Source: Hypericum androsaemum | Taxonomy: Eukaryota > Streptophyta > Magnoliopsida > Malpighiales > Hypericaceae | Length of the DNA: 64,000 bases | Direction of reading: 5' to 3' | NCBI GenBank assembly: GCA_963995505.1 | Contig: OZ023192.1 | Coordinates: forward strand, 12,879,001-12,943,000 | The notes under the pieces: generated by a model | What the model saw: the letters and a program-made list of their open reading frames with translations, nothing else | The model's database searches: none | Told to the model about the DNA's origin: nothing | Translations under genes and position numbers: made by a program | In this document: positions 47,081-58,301 of the stretch, one piece after another | Layout: each line of letters opens with the position of its first letter | Numbering within the stretch: position 1 is the stretch's first letter

Positions 47081-48890
47081 ATGAAGAAAAGGGTCATCAA
47101 ACCCAAAGACAGAGAAAAAAGTATAATGGAAGGCGAAGGGCTAAGCATCCCAAGCCCCATAACTCCACAGACTTCACAGAAAAAAGAACCAAGTGTTCAA
47201 GATTTACAGATATTTCCCGAAACATCGACCAATATCATATACATAAATAATTTGGCTATACCGGTATATACATAAGGTAATATGAGAGGCGTTTCGCCTC
47301 CCCCTGCAAATCCATCAGTACCACAGAATAAACAGATTAGATTTGGAACTATCTTCTTGACAAAATTCCCAGATATGGGAAATAAAAAATTTAGACCCTT
47401 CCCAGGGTTATCCATAGACAGATCATAGTAGTGTCTCCTTGACAATTTGTGGCATATACAGACATCAGGTACTGCTACAAACTTCAAAGTACAGTGCTTG
47501 AATGCCCTTAGTATGTATTTTTCAGAGAACACCTCTAAAATCCACAAGAAAAAATTCACCCATTATGTTATTTACAGAGGATTGAAAACTGGGGTCTTCC
47601 ATGATTTCAATACAGTTAAGAAATTTATATTATATGACCATCCCATATATAAGGGATACCATAGTTTTTCGGAAGCTCTTAAGGAAGCCAGGGATGCTCT
47701 AGGACCTAACTTCTTTATTGAGCCCGAGACGGTCAGACAATTCTCTGATGTTGCTAGAGAAGAGCCTGGTCAGATTGTATCTAGACAAAAAAATATAATT
47801 AGATAATTAGAAGTACATATTTTATATATACAGCAACAAAGCGCTCAGCAGATCAAATTCCTGTAAGAGCAAAAGATGATAGCATAGCAATCTGCCCAGA
47901 CTTTTTAAATTAAAGCTCAGAAGAATGACCAGACAGTCCTTCTCCTGGAAAAAATGGTGGCTAAACTCAACAAACCAGGGACAGAACTCAGAACAAAACT
48001 GGATGATGGTGAGTCCAAGCTTCAGGTATCAAAAGGCCCGGACATAAGCTTCATACAACTTAAAGCTAGATTACTGGACCTGCCAGCTCAACAGATCCTG
48101 CAGCCACTTTTTGATAGATGGCCTGAAGGAGAAGAGTTCCTAAAGAGAAAAACAGAAGAAAGCCATCTTGAAGATCTTATTAGAGCACAGTAAGATTTGA
48201 CGAGAATTTATCTCAAGGAGGCTAACTGGGACTTCCAAGGCATAGATATTATACAAAAGCCCTACAGCCTCGGCAACAGAATAGTTGGACTTTTGAAGCT
48301 TTAAGTAGACCTAAATAAAACAGATATGTCTTCCAATCTCATCCTAAGGTTCTATCACCTAGGAATGATCGACTTAATGATCTTAAAATTAGAAGAAGAT
48401 GAAAGAATAGAGGAGGTCCTTCAATGGTTCGGGGAAAAGTTCTTCCTTATAAGTGGCAACATGGCAGTTAGAGTCAAAATTTTCTGCCTAATCGACTCTA
48501 CTCTTCCACGAGTAACAGAATTTACTACCATCCCGGCCAAGAAGAGGATAATTCTGCTTGATGAAACAGATTTTGAAGAAACAAGCTTAAACATAGACGC
48601 ACCAAATCCTTATAACATCAATGAAATCAGGAGCCCTGAAGTTTATAGCCTGTTACAGAACTCCGCATCCCTGCCTGTACCAAAAGGATGGAAAAATCTC
48701 TGATTCCTTGAAGAAGGACAATATACACAGATATGGAGCACAGACCAGTGGCGAATGATTTTACCGCACAGTAGAGATGGAAGTCTTCTAGAAGAATGCC
48801 ACATCATCCATATGGACAATGAGAGGCAGACAGATGGATCTAGAAGCTGTCAGCATGACGAGTGGAGATGTATCCATTCCCGACACACAT
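47081..48890 (+). pseudogene. Viroplasmin/transactivator-like (ORF VI-like) region of the endogenous caulimovirid (broken)
   Basis: Several frames in one orientation (47081-47275, 47447-47806, 47954-48193 and 48326-48703) are separated by stops. The second contains HYVIYRGLKTGVFHDF and IYKGYHSFSEALKEA, the RNase H-like viroplasmin fold found in caulimovirus ORF VI proteins, which form inclusion bodies and reactivate translation in those viruses. The later frames follow where the rest of ORF VI would lie but have no motif I can name. Position between polymerase and promoter supports the call. Confidence 0.72.
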
Positions 48891-48902
48891 AGAGCAGATT
48901 AG

Positions 48903-49085
48903 CGTAAGCAATGACGTATTACGCCCTAATAATTGTAACCTCAATTATTTTCATAGACGTACGCAATGACGCTTTTGTGTCAATTATTTTTGTTTTTGCA
49001 CCTGCTAATGCATCCTTTTCTTCTTTTGACCAACTGTAAAGGCCGATTTCTTCTGCCTCTTGGGTCTAGTTTTTTCTATTTAACG
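48903..49085 (+). promoter_or_regulatory. 35S-type promoter of the endogenous caulimovirid with as-1-like boxes
   Basis: Two CG(T/A)A(A/C)GCAATGACG-like blocks (TGACG at 48912 and 48967) resemble the as-1 element of caulimovirus 35S promoters. A TATA-like TTCTATTTAAC lies at about 49074-49084, roughly 105 bases downstream of the second. Location after the ORF VI-like region matches caulimovirids. Activity in the present plant is unknown. Confidence 0.68.
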
Positions 49086-49348
49086 GGCTTACCCCATCTT
49101 TGTAAATACACGAAGCAATATACAACAACCCAGAGAATTTCACTCCATATCATGAGCAGCTAAATTCTTTGATTCCCCTGTTACTCCGAGTCCCTTAACT
49201 TCTAGATCTTAACAACAAGCCTTATCTAAAAATATAAAAAAAGTCGAACCGGCGATTGCACATACTCCTCCGCCGGCACAGTCCCTTCACCACTGTAAGT
49301 TCCCGCTCCCTCGTTACTTTTTTTTTCGGCCATGCACCCCCCTTATTG

Positions 49349-49379
<31 letters not shown>

Positions 49380-49551
49380 CCAACAATTTACTTCCGAATA
49401 CATGTATAATTATTTTATATTCTGACCCCAAAAGTGCCTTAATTAGATAACTCGACTATGTATCTTCTCCAGATTAGCATGCCTTATTTATTATATGCGG
49501 ATCCACCCACGATATCACTAATTAAAATTCTCATATATATTATTAAAATTT
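49086..49551. other. Possible viral leader remnant, TA tract and flanking DNA, no gene seen
   Basis: Just after the promoter a GTGTGTGTC run and a (TA)n tract (49359-49379) mark the probable right edge of the viral segment. No protein-coding signal is visible. Confidence 0.5.
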
Positions 49552-50598
49552 GGGCAAATTGTCCTCAGGTCCCTAGAGTTTACTTAAATTACTATTTTAG
49601 TCTTTGTTATTTCAAAATTGAAACTTTAATCCCGTAGTTTGTTTTTATTGTACTTTTAAGTCCCTAACAGGTCAATTACTGATGTTATCGGTCAACATAA
49701 TTTTTTTATGACGCTTATACCCTTTCAAAAAAATAATTTAAAGTCATCTTCTTCGCTGCAACCATCTTCTTCTTCCCTGAGAACTAAAATTAACAAAATA
49801 ACTAAATCTAAATCAACAGCAATTGAATCCATCATCAACGCATCCCTCGTAAAGCTTTACTGGGTTCTTCATGAAATGACCCCACTGAATATTAAACATG
49901 AAACCGTAATTGAGGGTTTCGAATCTTGATAGGGTTGCTAGATGTGGTTTAAAAAAAACCCAAAACAAATCGTTGGGTTTGTATTTGAGTACTCACAGGA
50001 AGTCAACCAACACAGATGTGGTTCCCGACTCTTGCAATCGACGGCAAAGGAGAAGTTGCGGGGACCGAGGATTTTTTATTTTGTTTTTTTCTCCATTCCT
50101 TTCTGGATTTGGGGTTTGATTTTTTTGGTGTGGTCCTCGCTTTCTTTTCGGACCAGTCGCCTGGTGGCTGGTTTGAATTGAGTGGATGCGGCCAGGTGAA
50201 AACGACAACCCGATTCGTCGTCTTTGGTCTGAACATGTAGTAGAGGTTGCCGTCCCGGCGGAAATTTTGCATGTTCTGAGTGTTGTCATTTTTGCGGCGA
50301 CCGAGGAGCAGGATTCTCAAGGCCCATCCCTAAATTGGGAGGAGGAGGAGGCCAGATTGTGGCCGGAGGTCTGAGGTTGTCAGAGTTGGTCGGAGATGGC
50401 CGGAATTGAGGTTGGGGAAGAAACAGAAAAGAGAGACGTAAGGGCATAATAGTCATTTTCATGACAAAAAAAATGATGTCAGCGAAGGACCCGAGAGTAA
50501 CATTTAAGCAAACTACGGGACCACAGTTTCGATTTCGAAACAGCAAAGACAAAAATAGTGATTTGAACAAACTCGAGAGACCTGAGGATAATTTGCCC
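49552..50598. mobile_element. Mutator-like element with GGGCAAATT ends, possible Pack-MULE
   Basis: The left end GGGCAAATTGTCCTCAGGTC and the complement of the right end, GGGCAAATTATCCTCAGGTC, match. The inverted repeat extends through about 150 bases with decay (TTAAATTACTATTTT, GTCTTTG). Flanks TTAAAATTT and TTAAAAAATTT are similar but not identical. The interior (about 49900-50400) is GC-richer. Its minus-strand frame 50003-50320 contains GNLYYMFRPKTTNRVVVF, which looks like a protein fragment I do not recognise, so a captured gene piece is possible. The ends are related to those at 35747-46267 and 58302-59878. Confidence 0.7.
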
Positions 50599-53500
50599 TT
50601 AAAAAATTTTGACCAAGTATATTTACTTTTCGTGAAAATATATCAAGGATCATCATGTAACTTACATATGATACCAGTGACCAAAAGATACGTTATTTTT
50701 TTGGAAGAGTTATATAGATGTAAAAGTCGGTCACCAGGAGATCAATATTTTTTTTATAAGTAAAATTTATTGATCAATAATAGTATTTACATATTACACC
50801 TAATTGATGTCTGTAGCTTTTTTGTAAAGCATACGTGGCGTCGAAAAATAGTATCGGCCGAATATCGCGAGTAACAATTCTACACATCACTCCACTAGCC
50901 TAGTTTAAGATTAATCCGAATAATTACGTGTTACATAATTGAAACTAATATTACCCAAAAAGTAAGTATGACATCGTTATGAAGTTAATATTTTGGGTAT
51001 TTATTTGAGTGACTAATTGGACTAGGAAGATAAACTTTTTCACTTTTAAATTTTAATAGAATTTTACAAATTTTAACATAAATGTGTTCTCACACAAAAA
51101 AAATTTGGTTCGGGCAGAAGAATATTTCACCGTAATTTATGATAATTGTGAGGTCAATTACAATTCAATTCCAGAAAACAAACAACTATTTTTTTTTTGA
51201 CAAACCAACAAATATTTTGATTAACTAGTAAAAGATTTGTTCTAGTTTTATCATGAGGTTTTGAGATCGAACTATTGAAACAAACAATATATTAAAATTA
51301 GTTAGAAGTATTTTACCACTATTTAAAAATATTATGTAGTTCGAACCCAAATTAGTCGATACAACAAATATTCACGTAAAAATAGTAGCAACTAAATAAA
51401 CATATATCTTATCGCGTTAACTTAACTTCAAAGTTATACTTGAAAAAGATCAGTACCAATTGTGCGGCCACTAAGAAGCAGACGTTTGGCTTTTGTTCCC
51501 ACAAAAGTTTCCAAGTTGGGTTGCATATTTAAGTTGCACGCAAACAAGATATTCACGTGCGAATCATAAATTGGTTGAGGGTTTATTTTTTAACCATAAA
51601 TAAAATAAAAAGATGAGAAAGTCCCCATAGTGACGAGAAAACAAATTTTCACTCTCCTACCAAAAGAAAGAACAAATCTTCGCCCCTAAGAACCCGAATT
51701 ATCTTCACAAATGTTACATATTTTTCTTCATTTTTTCCCATTAATGTGCTAATTATGAATGTTGGCATTACTGCATCGTTGGTTACAAATATAACGAACG
51801 TATATAAGAGTAGTTTATTCACATCTTGAATATTGAGATTCTCTAACATGGTATTGGAGTAGGTTGATCTCTCAGCTCGTTATTGCTTGAACGACCCTTG
51901 TGTCAAAGTCAAAACTCTTGAAAATCTTGGTTTGATGGGCTTTCATTTGAGGAAACATGTCAAAATTATTGCAAATGTGGAATATTCATCTACTCTTTAT
52001 CTTAAATTTTGCGTTGGATATAAACAAACTTGTAATTATTTTAATTAAAAAATTCAAGACAACTCAGCACCACCAGTTTAACAATTTTGTCGAGTTGGTA
52101 TGCCAAATCATCACGAAACAATATCGTTTTGGTTGACAAAGTCGAGCAGCTTTCCGACAACACCGCCTAACTACAGGGACCATTTTGATGAGTTTTAACT
52201 CAAATGTCGCATCTGACTTGGACATCCGGCCCGGCAGCAAGAAAGCCTGAAATTGGGCCGGACGGTCAAGAGAAGATGGGCCTGGTTATCTAATCTGGCC
52301 CATGTTGAGGAGGCAATAAAATTCGTGAATAATTGCGGAGGACCCACTCCATCCAACAGCCACACGATGACCATGGATGGGCTTCACATGTGTTGGTCCC
52401 CGAAGAAAACGATAATGGTCCCTAGCTACAATGTGACGTGATGCATTAAATTTCAATGGTGGATAGAAAGAGACGGGATTGAGTGAGAACTAAAGAAAAT
52501 TTGTTCTCAGGTGGGGAATAAATTTTGGGCCGTCAGATTCGATTGTAAAATAATATCTTTAAATCTAATGGTCAATAATCTATGAGGTGATATTGGTTTG
52601 CATGTGAAGTAATATTGGTTTGCACGTGTAGTGATATTGGTGTGATATTAGTTAGTTTGCATGTAAAGTGATATTGATTTGTATTTGAAGTGATATTTGT
52701 TTGCATGTCTAGTAATATTGGTTTGTACGTGGCTAGCTGTGATATTGGTTTGCTTTAATTTTCATCAGTAGGGATTAGCCTAATCTCTACTAAATTCGCC
52801 CCCACAAGGAAGATTCTGCCAATTCGGGTTCGAGCTATGTAATTGGCCAATTTGTCAAGAACAATTTTACGATCAATTATTTTTGTTTAAGTTGAATTTA
52901 GATTAGCCAGTATAGTTTAGTTTTGTATTCTTGCTCTCTCTTATTATGAGAAGAATCTTGGAATTGATTCATAAATTAAATTGGAAGGGCCCTCAAAGGA
53001 CCTCCCCGCCTAAATCGGTGTTTGCCCAACCGAAAGCATAGACCCTGTAACAACCATAAATTCTGGCAGACAAGGAGTGGTAACATCAAAACAGAAAAAT
53101 TCACGAGAAGTCTGTGGTCTGCCTTTTTCCAAGATTCCCTCGTTTAATTTCCATAACCAAACAGAACTTACCCATTGCCGATTAATCATCTAACCCGACT
53201 CAAATTAAATTTAGATTAATCGGTTTAAAATTTTGAACAATAATCAGAATTTACGTACAAGAGTGAAATTGCCATATAAGGTAGATGTTTGTATCATTCT
53301 CAAGAAGGCAGAAGCGGGAGAATAATACTATTGAGAGTTGTTTCAAAGAGATTGGATTTGTGAGTTCAAGTCCCACCAACGTAAAAAACACTACAACTTA
53401 AAATAGGATCCGAGAGTGCGTGAAATCACTCGCAACAAAAAGACCTTGCAACTACATTTTCGTGGATCAACTTGGCAGATATTTCTAATACTAAACACCA

Positions 53501-53688
53501 ACACTATACAGTATATAATAAATAGTAACTGGAAGGCGATCTGTCAATATTATCTTCATTTCCCAATTGAGTTCTGGTCGTTTCAAGACCTTCCATTGTT
53601 CTAAAGCAAACACCAGATGTTGAAATCCTGGCCAGTTCGCCCAAGAACAAGAGACCATTGCTCCATGTTTCAGACCAACAGTTTAACC
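50599..53688. other. Intergenic DNA with one minisatellite, no gene seen
   Basis: AT-rich sequence. Short frames (50461-50763, 51649-51849 and 52253-52441) are unrecognised. The right end includes the 3' flank of the HSL1 gene. One tandem repeat is listed separately. Confidence 0.5.
52588..52757. repeat. Minisatellite of about 22-26 bases (GTGATATTGGTTTGCATGTG)
   Basis: About seven imperfect units, each with (G/A)TGATATTGGTTTGCA or TAATATTGGTTTG(C/T)A. Unit length varies by small indels. Confidence 0.85.
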
Positions 53689-56600
53689 TCAGGCTATACT
53701 TCCGTGGTCGGAGGCGTCTTCGTAGTAGTACGGCGTTAATTTACCATCCTTGGGCTGAATCTCCGTCCGGATTTCTTGAAGCAATTTTACGACCCGTCTC
53801 ATGGACGGACGGTTTATGGGAAGGGGGTTGGTGCAATGGCGGCCGATGTTGAGGACCTTGCATATCTCTTCCTTGAAGCAGGAATCCAGTTTGGGATCAA
53901 GGACATGGTCCGCCCCTTTCTGTTCCGCAATGGTGGATACCCACTTGACTAGGTCCTTTTCGCCATATTCTGGATCGATCGGGAGTCTACCCGTAACCAA
54001 CTCGAGAATGACCACACCGAAGCTGTAGATGTCGCTCTTCTCATTAACCCGGAGCGTGTATGCATATTCTTGAAGAAGCAGATACGTATATGTCAGCAAA
54101 TACATCCAATATAAGATACATCATCAAAATAGAATAAAGCTGCAGGAGATCAGGAATATATTCTACCGGTTAAACTACGTTAACTTATATAAACATCTTA
54201 AAACGATTGCGAATTACTGAATCCGATTGGGAGAAACACGAATTCGACTAATAAACCACTAGTTATAGGAAAAGATTATGCAAAAATGTCATCAAATGTT
54301 GCAGATTATGAACTGAATTAAGGCGTTAGGAATTGGTACTAACCCGGAGCAATGTACCCGCAAGACCCTGCAATAACAGACATGGATTTAGGCTTTCCGC
54401 TTAAATCGACCACCTTAGCAACACCGAAATCAGCTACGCGAGCACCAAAGTCAGCATCTAGGAGAATATTGTTGGACTTGACATCTCTATGGACGATCGG
54501 AGGAACACAATCGTGATGCAGATAAGAAAGCCCCTCGGCCGCATCCAGGACGATCTTAAACCGAATAGGCCAATCCAACAACCCTGCTTTGCTGCTATGC
54601 AACAAATCGCCCAAGCTGCCATTAGGCATGTACTCATACACTAAGAGCTTGGAATCCCTATTGGTGCAACAACACCAGAGCTTAACAATGTTCTTGTGCC
54701 TAATTTTCCCCAACGTCGCAACCTCGGCGCTAAACCCGTCATCATTATCATCAACCTGGCCTTGACCCTGAGCTTTCTCAACATCGCCACCATCACCAAT
54801 CTCTTTTTTCTCTCCACCCCAAAGCTTCTTCACTGCGACCGCCTCGCCGTTGGTAAGCACGACCTTGTACACCTTCCCGGAAGCTCCGCTCCCGATCACA
54901 TTATCCTCGTCGAGACAGTCCAAGATCTCATCCTCGCTAAAACCCAACTTATGGAACGACATCAGCATCCATTTCGGCTTGTCGATGGCAACCCCCTTCT
55001 TGAAACTCTTATACCTTGCATAGAACCAACCCACACCAACCAACAGAACCAAACCGGCAAGCACGAAAATCGTCCTCAACAACCACAGGTAAGCCTTCCC
55101 CTTCCTTTCCTCTTTCCTATCACACAGACCCTCTATATCCCCACACAAACCCGGGTTCCCCAAGAAGCTAGACTTGTACGCTCCCTTAGCGAACAAAGGC
55201 GGGATGGCACCCGAAAGCCTATTGTTCGACAAGTTGAGCTGGTTCAACTTCAGATCCTCCAAGCTCTCGGGGATCCTCCCCGAGAGCATGTTATTCGACA
55301 AATCAAGGTAATTAAGCACAGACATGTGACCAATACCGTCCGGGATCTCCCCGGTAAGCACATTATTCGCGAGGTTAAGCTCGTTCATCTTCTTCCAGTT
55401 GTCGATCCCGCTAGGCAACTCACTGGAGATCGAGTTCCTGTGCAGATCCAACCTCCCGAGCTGCCTAAGATTCACAATGCTCCCCGGCAATGGCCCCGAA
55501 AACTTATTCTCGCAGCCCGAGAACTCGAATAGATTCTCCAAAGAACCCATCTCCTCCGGTATAGACCCGTTAAACAGGTTGTTATCCAAGATAAGCATGG
55601 ACAAGTTCCGAGCACCCGAAATACTCTTGGAGATCGGTCCGGTCAACGAATTGTTGACCAAATCGATCAAGTAAACATGGGGGAGCCCCCAGAACCCGGA
55701 GGGCAACTCGCCGGAGAGCTGGTTGAACCCGAGCCTGACACGTGTCAGGCTCCGGCAACTCCCCAACCCCTCCGGCACCACCCCGGAGAGCGAGTTGGCC
55801 AATGCCAGCAGCTCCTCGAGCTCCCCCTTGTCGCATATCCCTTCCGGTATGCTCCCCTCGAACCGGTTGTTGCTGACGTCAACCCACCTCATCGGCGACC
55901 TCCGTCCGAGGTCCGGCGGCAGCTCGCCGGAGAAAAAGTTCCCGAACAGCCGGAGCTCGTACAAGTTCTCCGACTCCGCGATCGCCGACGGCAGCTCCCC
56001 CTCGAGGCGGTTCTCGTAGAGGTTGAGGCTCTCGAGCTGCAACCCGGCCAACTCCTCAGGAATCGAACCGGTCAGCTCGTTCATCGAAGCGTCCAGCAGC
56101 CTCAACCGGGTCAGGTTCGACCACCCGCGAACCGGAAGCTCGCCGGTCAGCGAGTTATTATAAAGCTCAATCTGAACCACACTAACCAACCTGGTCAGCG
56201 AACCGGGGATCCGCCCGACCAACCGGTTGATAGCCAAATCCAAGTCTTTCAGCTTCCCGAGTCGGCCCAGTGAGTCGGGTACCTCTCCGATGAGATTACA
56301 CTCGGTTAGCCACAGGACCTCGAGTTGGGTCAGGTTCCCGAGCTCGGCCGGGATCCGACCCGGAGAAAACGGGTTATAGGACAAGTTCAGCTGCTTCAAA
56401 GTGGATATATTCCCCAACGAAGCAGGGATGGGCCCACTTAGAAGGTTATAAACGAGAGACAAGACCTCGAGATTTTGAAAGCTCCCGAATTTCTCGGGAA
56501 TATCTCCCGAGAAGTTGTTCCCCGTCAGGTCGAGGTATTTCAGGTTGGGGAGGTCGGCGAGGGAGGAGGGGAGCGGGCCGGTGAGGAGGTTCTGGGAGAG

Positions 56601-56969
56601 GTCGAGGATGACGAGGGAGCGACACGTGGCGATGTCGTCCGGGAGGGTGGAGTTGATGGAGTTGTTGGAGAGGGAGAGGGAGGTGAGGTTGGGGAGGAGG
56701 CAGAGGGACGAGGAGGGGAACGGGCCCTCGAGGTCGGCGCCGGAGAGGTCGAGGCCGGTGACGGAGTGGGTGGTCGGGTCGCAGGTGACGCCCGGCCAGG
56801 CGCACGGGGTCGGGTCGCGGTCGGACCAGGCGGAGAGGGAGCCGGTCGGGTCGGAGAGGGCGGTGGTGAGCTGGTGGAGGTGGAGGCCCTCCTGGGTTAG
56901 GGCCGAGGACGACGGGGTTAGGGCCACCAGGGAGAAGAGGAGGAGGAGAAACGGTGCGTTTAGTACCAT
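53689..56969 (-). CDS. HSL1: Leucine-rich-repeat receptor kinase HAESA-LIKE1 (2 exons, 1001 aa)
   Basis: Exon 1 is 54344-56969 and exon 2 is 53689-54068 on the minus strand. The intron is GT-AG and splits the Glu codon of the APE motif. A signal peptide (about 1-23) and the N-cap Cys pair are followed by about 20 LRRs of the LxxLxxLxLxxNxLxGxIP type to about residue 600. Then come a GNPGLCGD spacer, a membrane helix (about 629-650) and a Ser/Thr kinase. Glycine loop GSGASGKVY is near 690, VAVKKL near 710, HRDVKSNN near 826, DFG near 846 and SDIYSFG in exon 2. The C-terminus SDHGSIA matches the HSL1 tail SDQGSIA. HAESA-family kinases bind IDA and CLE-type peptides with SERK co-receptors in abscission and stomatal development. 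The kinase insert after the VAVKK lysine is Gly/Asp/Gln-rich and longer than usual. No defects were seen. Confidence 0.95.
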
Positions 56970-58301
56970 TTTTTTAAGGGCGTGTTTGGTTGGAGAGTAA
57001 TGGAATTGGAAGTTCGTATTATAGGTTAGAGAAGGATGATGAGAGAGAGAGAGGATTTTTTTTTTTGGGGGAAATGGATTGTGTTTTTTAGTAGTAGTGT
57101 GCTTGGTGCTGCTTTTGACAGGTCTCTGGGGTTGAGTGAGAGTGATGGTATATTTTTTTTAGAGAGATTTCACTTTTTCTTATAAGGTCTCGTACCGAGA
57201 ATTAAGTACTGTCGAGTCGTAATTAAAAGATGATTTTTTTTAATGGTGTATTTTGCGTTTGTTAGTCTTGAACCCGAGATCTTCTTAATTGAATAGTTTC
57301 TTACTATTTAGAATAATGTTGGTTAATAGATAGATTTCACATTTAGAAGGGGTGTTTTTCTGTTTTGGACATGTTTTGGTTTGCATGAGTTTGTTTTCTT
57401 CTTTTCCTCTTTTTTGTTGGGAAGCATGCTTTCTTGATTTTGATTGCCATTGTTGATGTACTTGAAATTATTGTCTTTTTCTGTTCCAAGGTAAGGAAAC
57501 ACAATACTAGAGCAGTTAATCTGACAGTGTTCGATTCTAAATTTGGAAGTCACCAAAATTCACCGGAAAAATAAGGGAAAAACAGGCGCGAAGTTCAGGT
57601 ATCATTTAGGAACTGTTTGAATAGCATTTCAGGGATACAGCATTGGAGTGGGTTTTGCACTTTCCTGGACATTACGTGATTCGTACCTCTGTTTTTGTGT
57701 TTCCGGATTTTGTTTGGTCTAGGAATTTGGAGCATTGGGGACAAGATGTTGAGTGAGATTTGTTATGGTTCAAATTCGAGAGATTATTAAGTTGTATGTT
57801 GAACTATAATTAATTTCAATTTGGAAAAAACAACTCATTGTTTACAAACTCTTTATTTTCCAAAAAATTGCTAAAAGTGCTTTTACTGGTTCTCTTTAGA
57901 CCACTCCCATCGGTGACCAATCCCGACCGGTCATGAGAAAGTTTAATCAAAACAAAAACAAAAAATTACGTATAGATATTGATGGATATAATTTGTGGTT
58001 ATAAAATTTGAAGTTATTTTTTAATAAAATAAAAATAAAAATTCGTATTTTTAATTCTATCAATAGAGTCCAATATTGACATTTGTAAATTAATTTTTTT
58101 TTAATTTTGCATTGCAATTTTTGTAATATTAATTTTGTTATTTATTCTTTGTTATAGTTATAGATGCATAATTTTTGTATATTTATTACAATTTATATGT
58201 AAACATAAATTGATTATAGATAATATGTAAATGATAGAGAAATTAATTATTTATTTGGTGATCAGATTGGACCAAATTACTACTGTAGGTAATAAAATAT
58301 T
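56970..58301. other. HSL1 promoter and intergenic DNA, no gene seen
   Basis: A GA run near 57042-57052 next to T-rich sequence lies about 80 bases upstream of the HSL1 start and may be in its leader. Further out the DNA is AT-rich. Frame 57323-57556 (-) is unrecognised. Confidence 0.5.

Larger units (their letters stand above)
34633..49379 (+). other. Endogenous caulimovirid (pararetrovirus) segment, interrupted by nested transposons
   Basis: Three blocks in one orientation are parts of a Caulimoviridae genome: protease to reverse transcriptase (34640-35746), reverse transcriptase end to RNase H (46268-47050), and a viroplasmin/transactivator-like region (47081-48890). A 35S-type promoter follows. 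The gene order (polymerase, then ORF VI-like, then promoter) is that of caulimoviruses. There are no LTRs. TA-dinucleotide tracts sit at both outer edges (34633-34657 and 49359-49379). The segment lacks movement and coat protein regions and has many stops, so it is a non-functional relic. The 10.5-kb gap is a Mutator-like element with a retrotransposon inside it. The genus is not determined. Confidence 0.85.

Noticed and set aside
54339..54345. Apparent premature stop truncating the receptor kinase after APG
   Set aside because: It is the first codon read into an intron. The GT donor at 54343 and the acceptor before 54068 restore the APE motif in frame.
54696..56900. Long frames (up to 278 codons) antisense to the HSL1 receptor kinase
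   Set aside because: They mirror a GC-rich leucine-rich-repeat coding sequence, have skewed composition and no homology.
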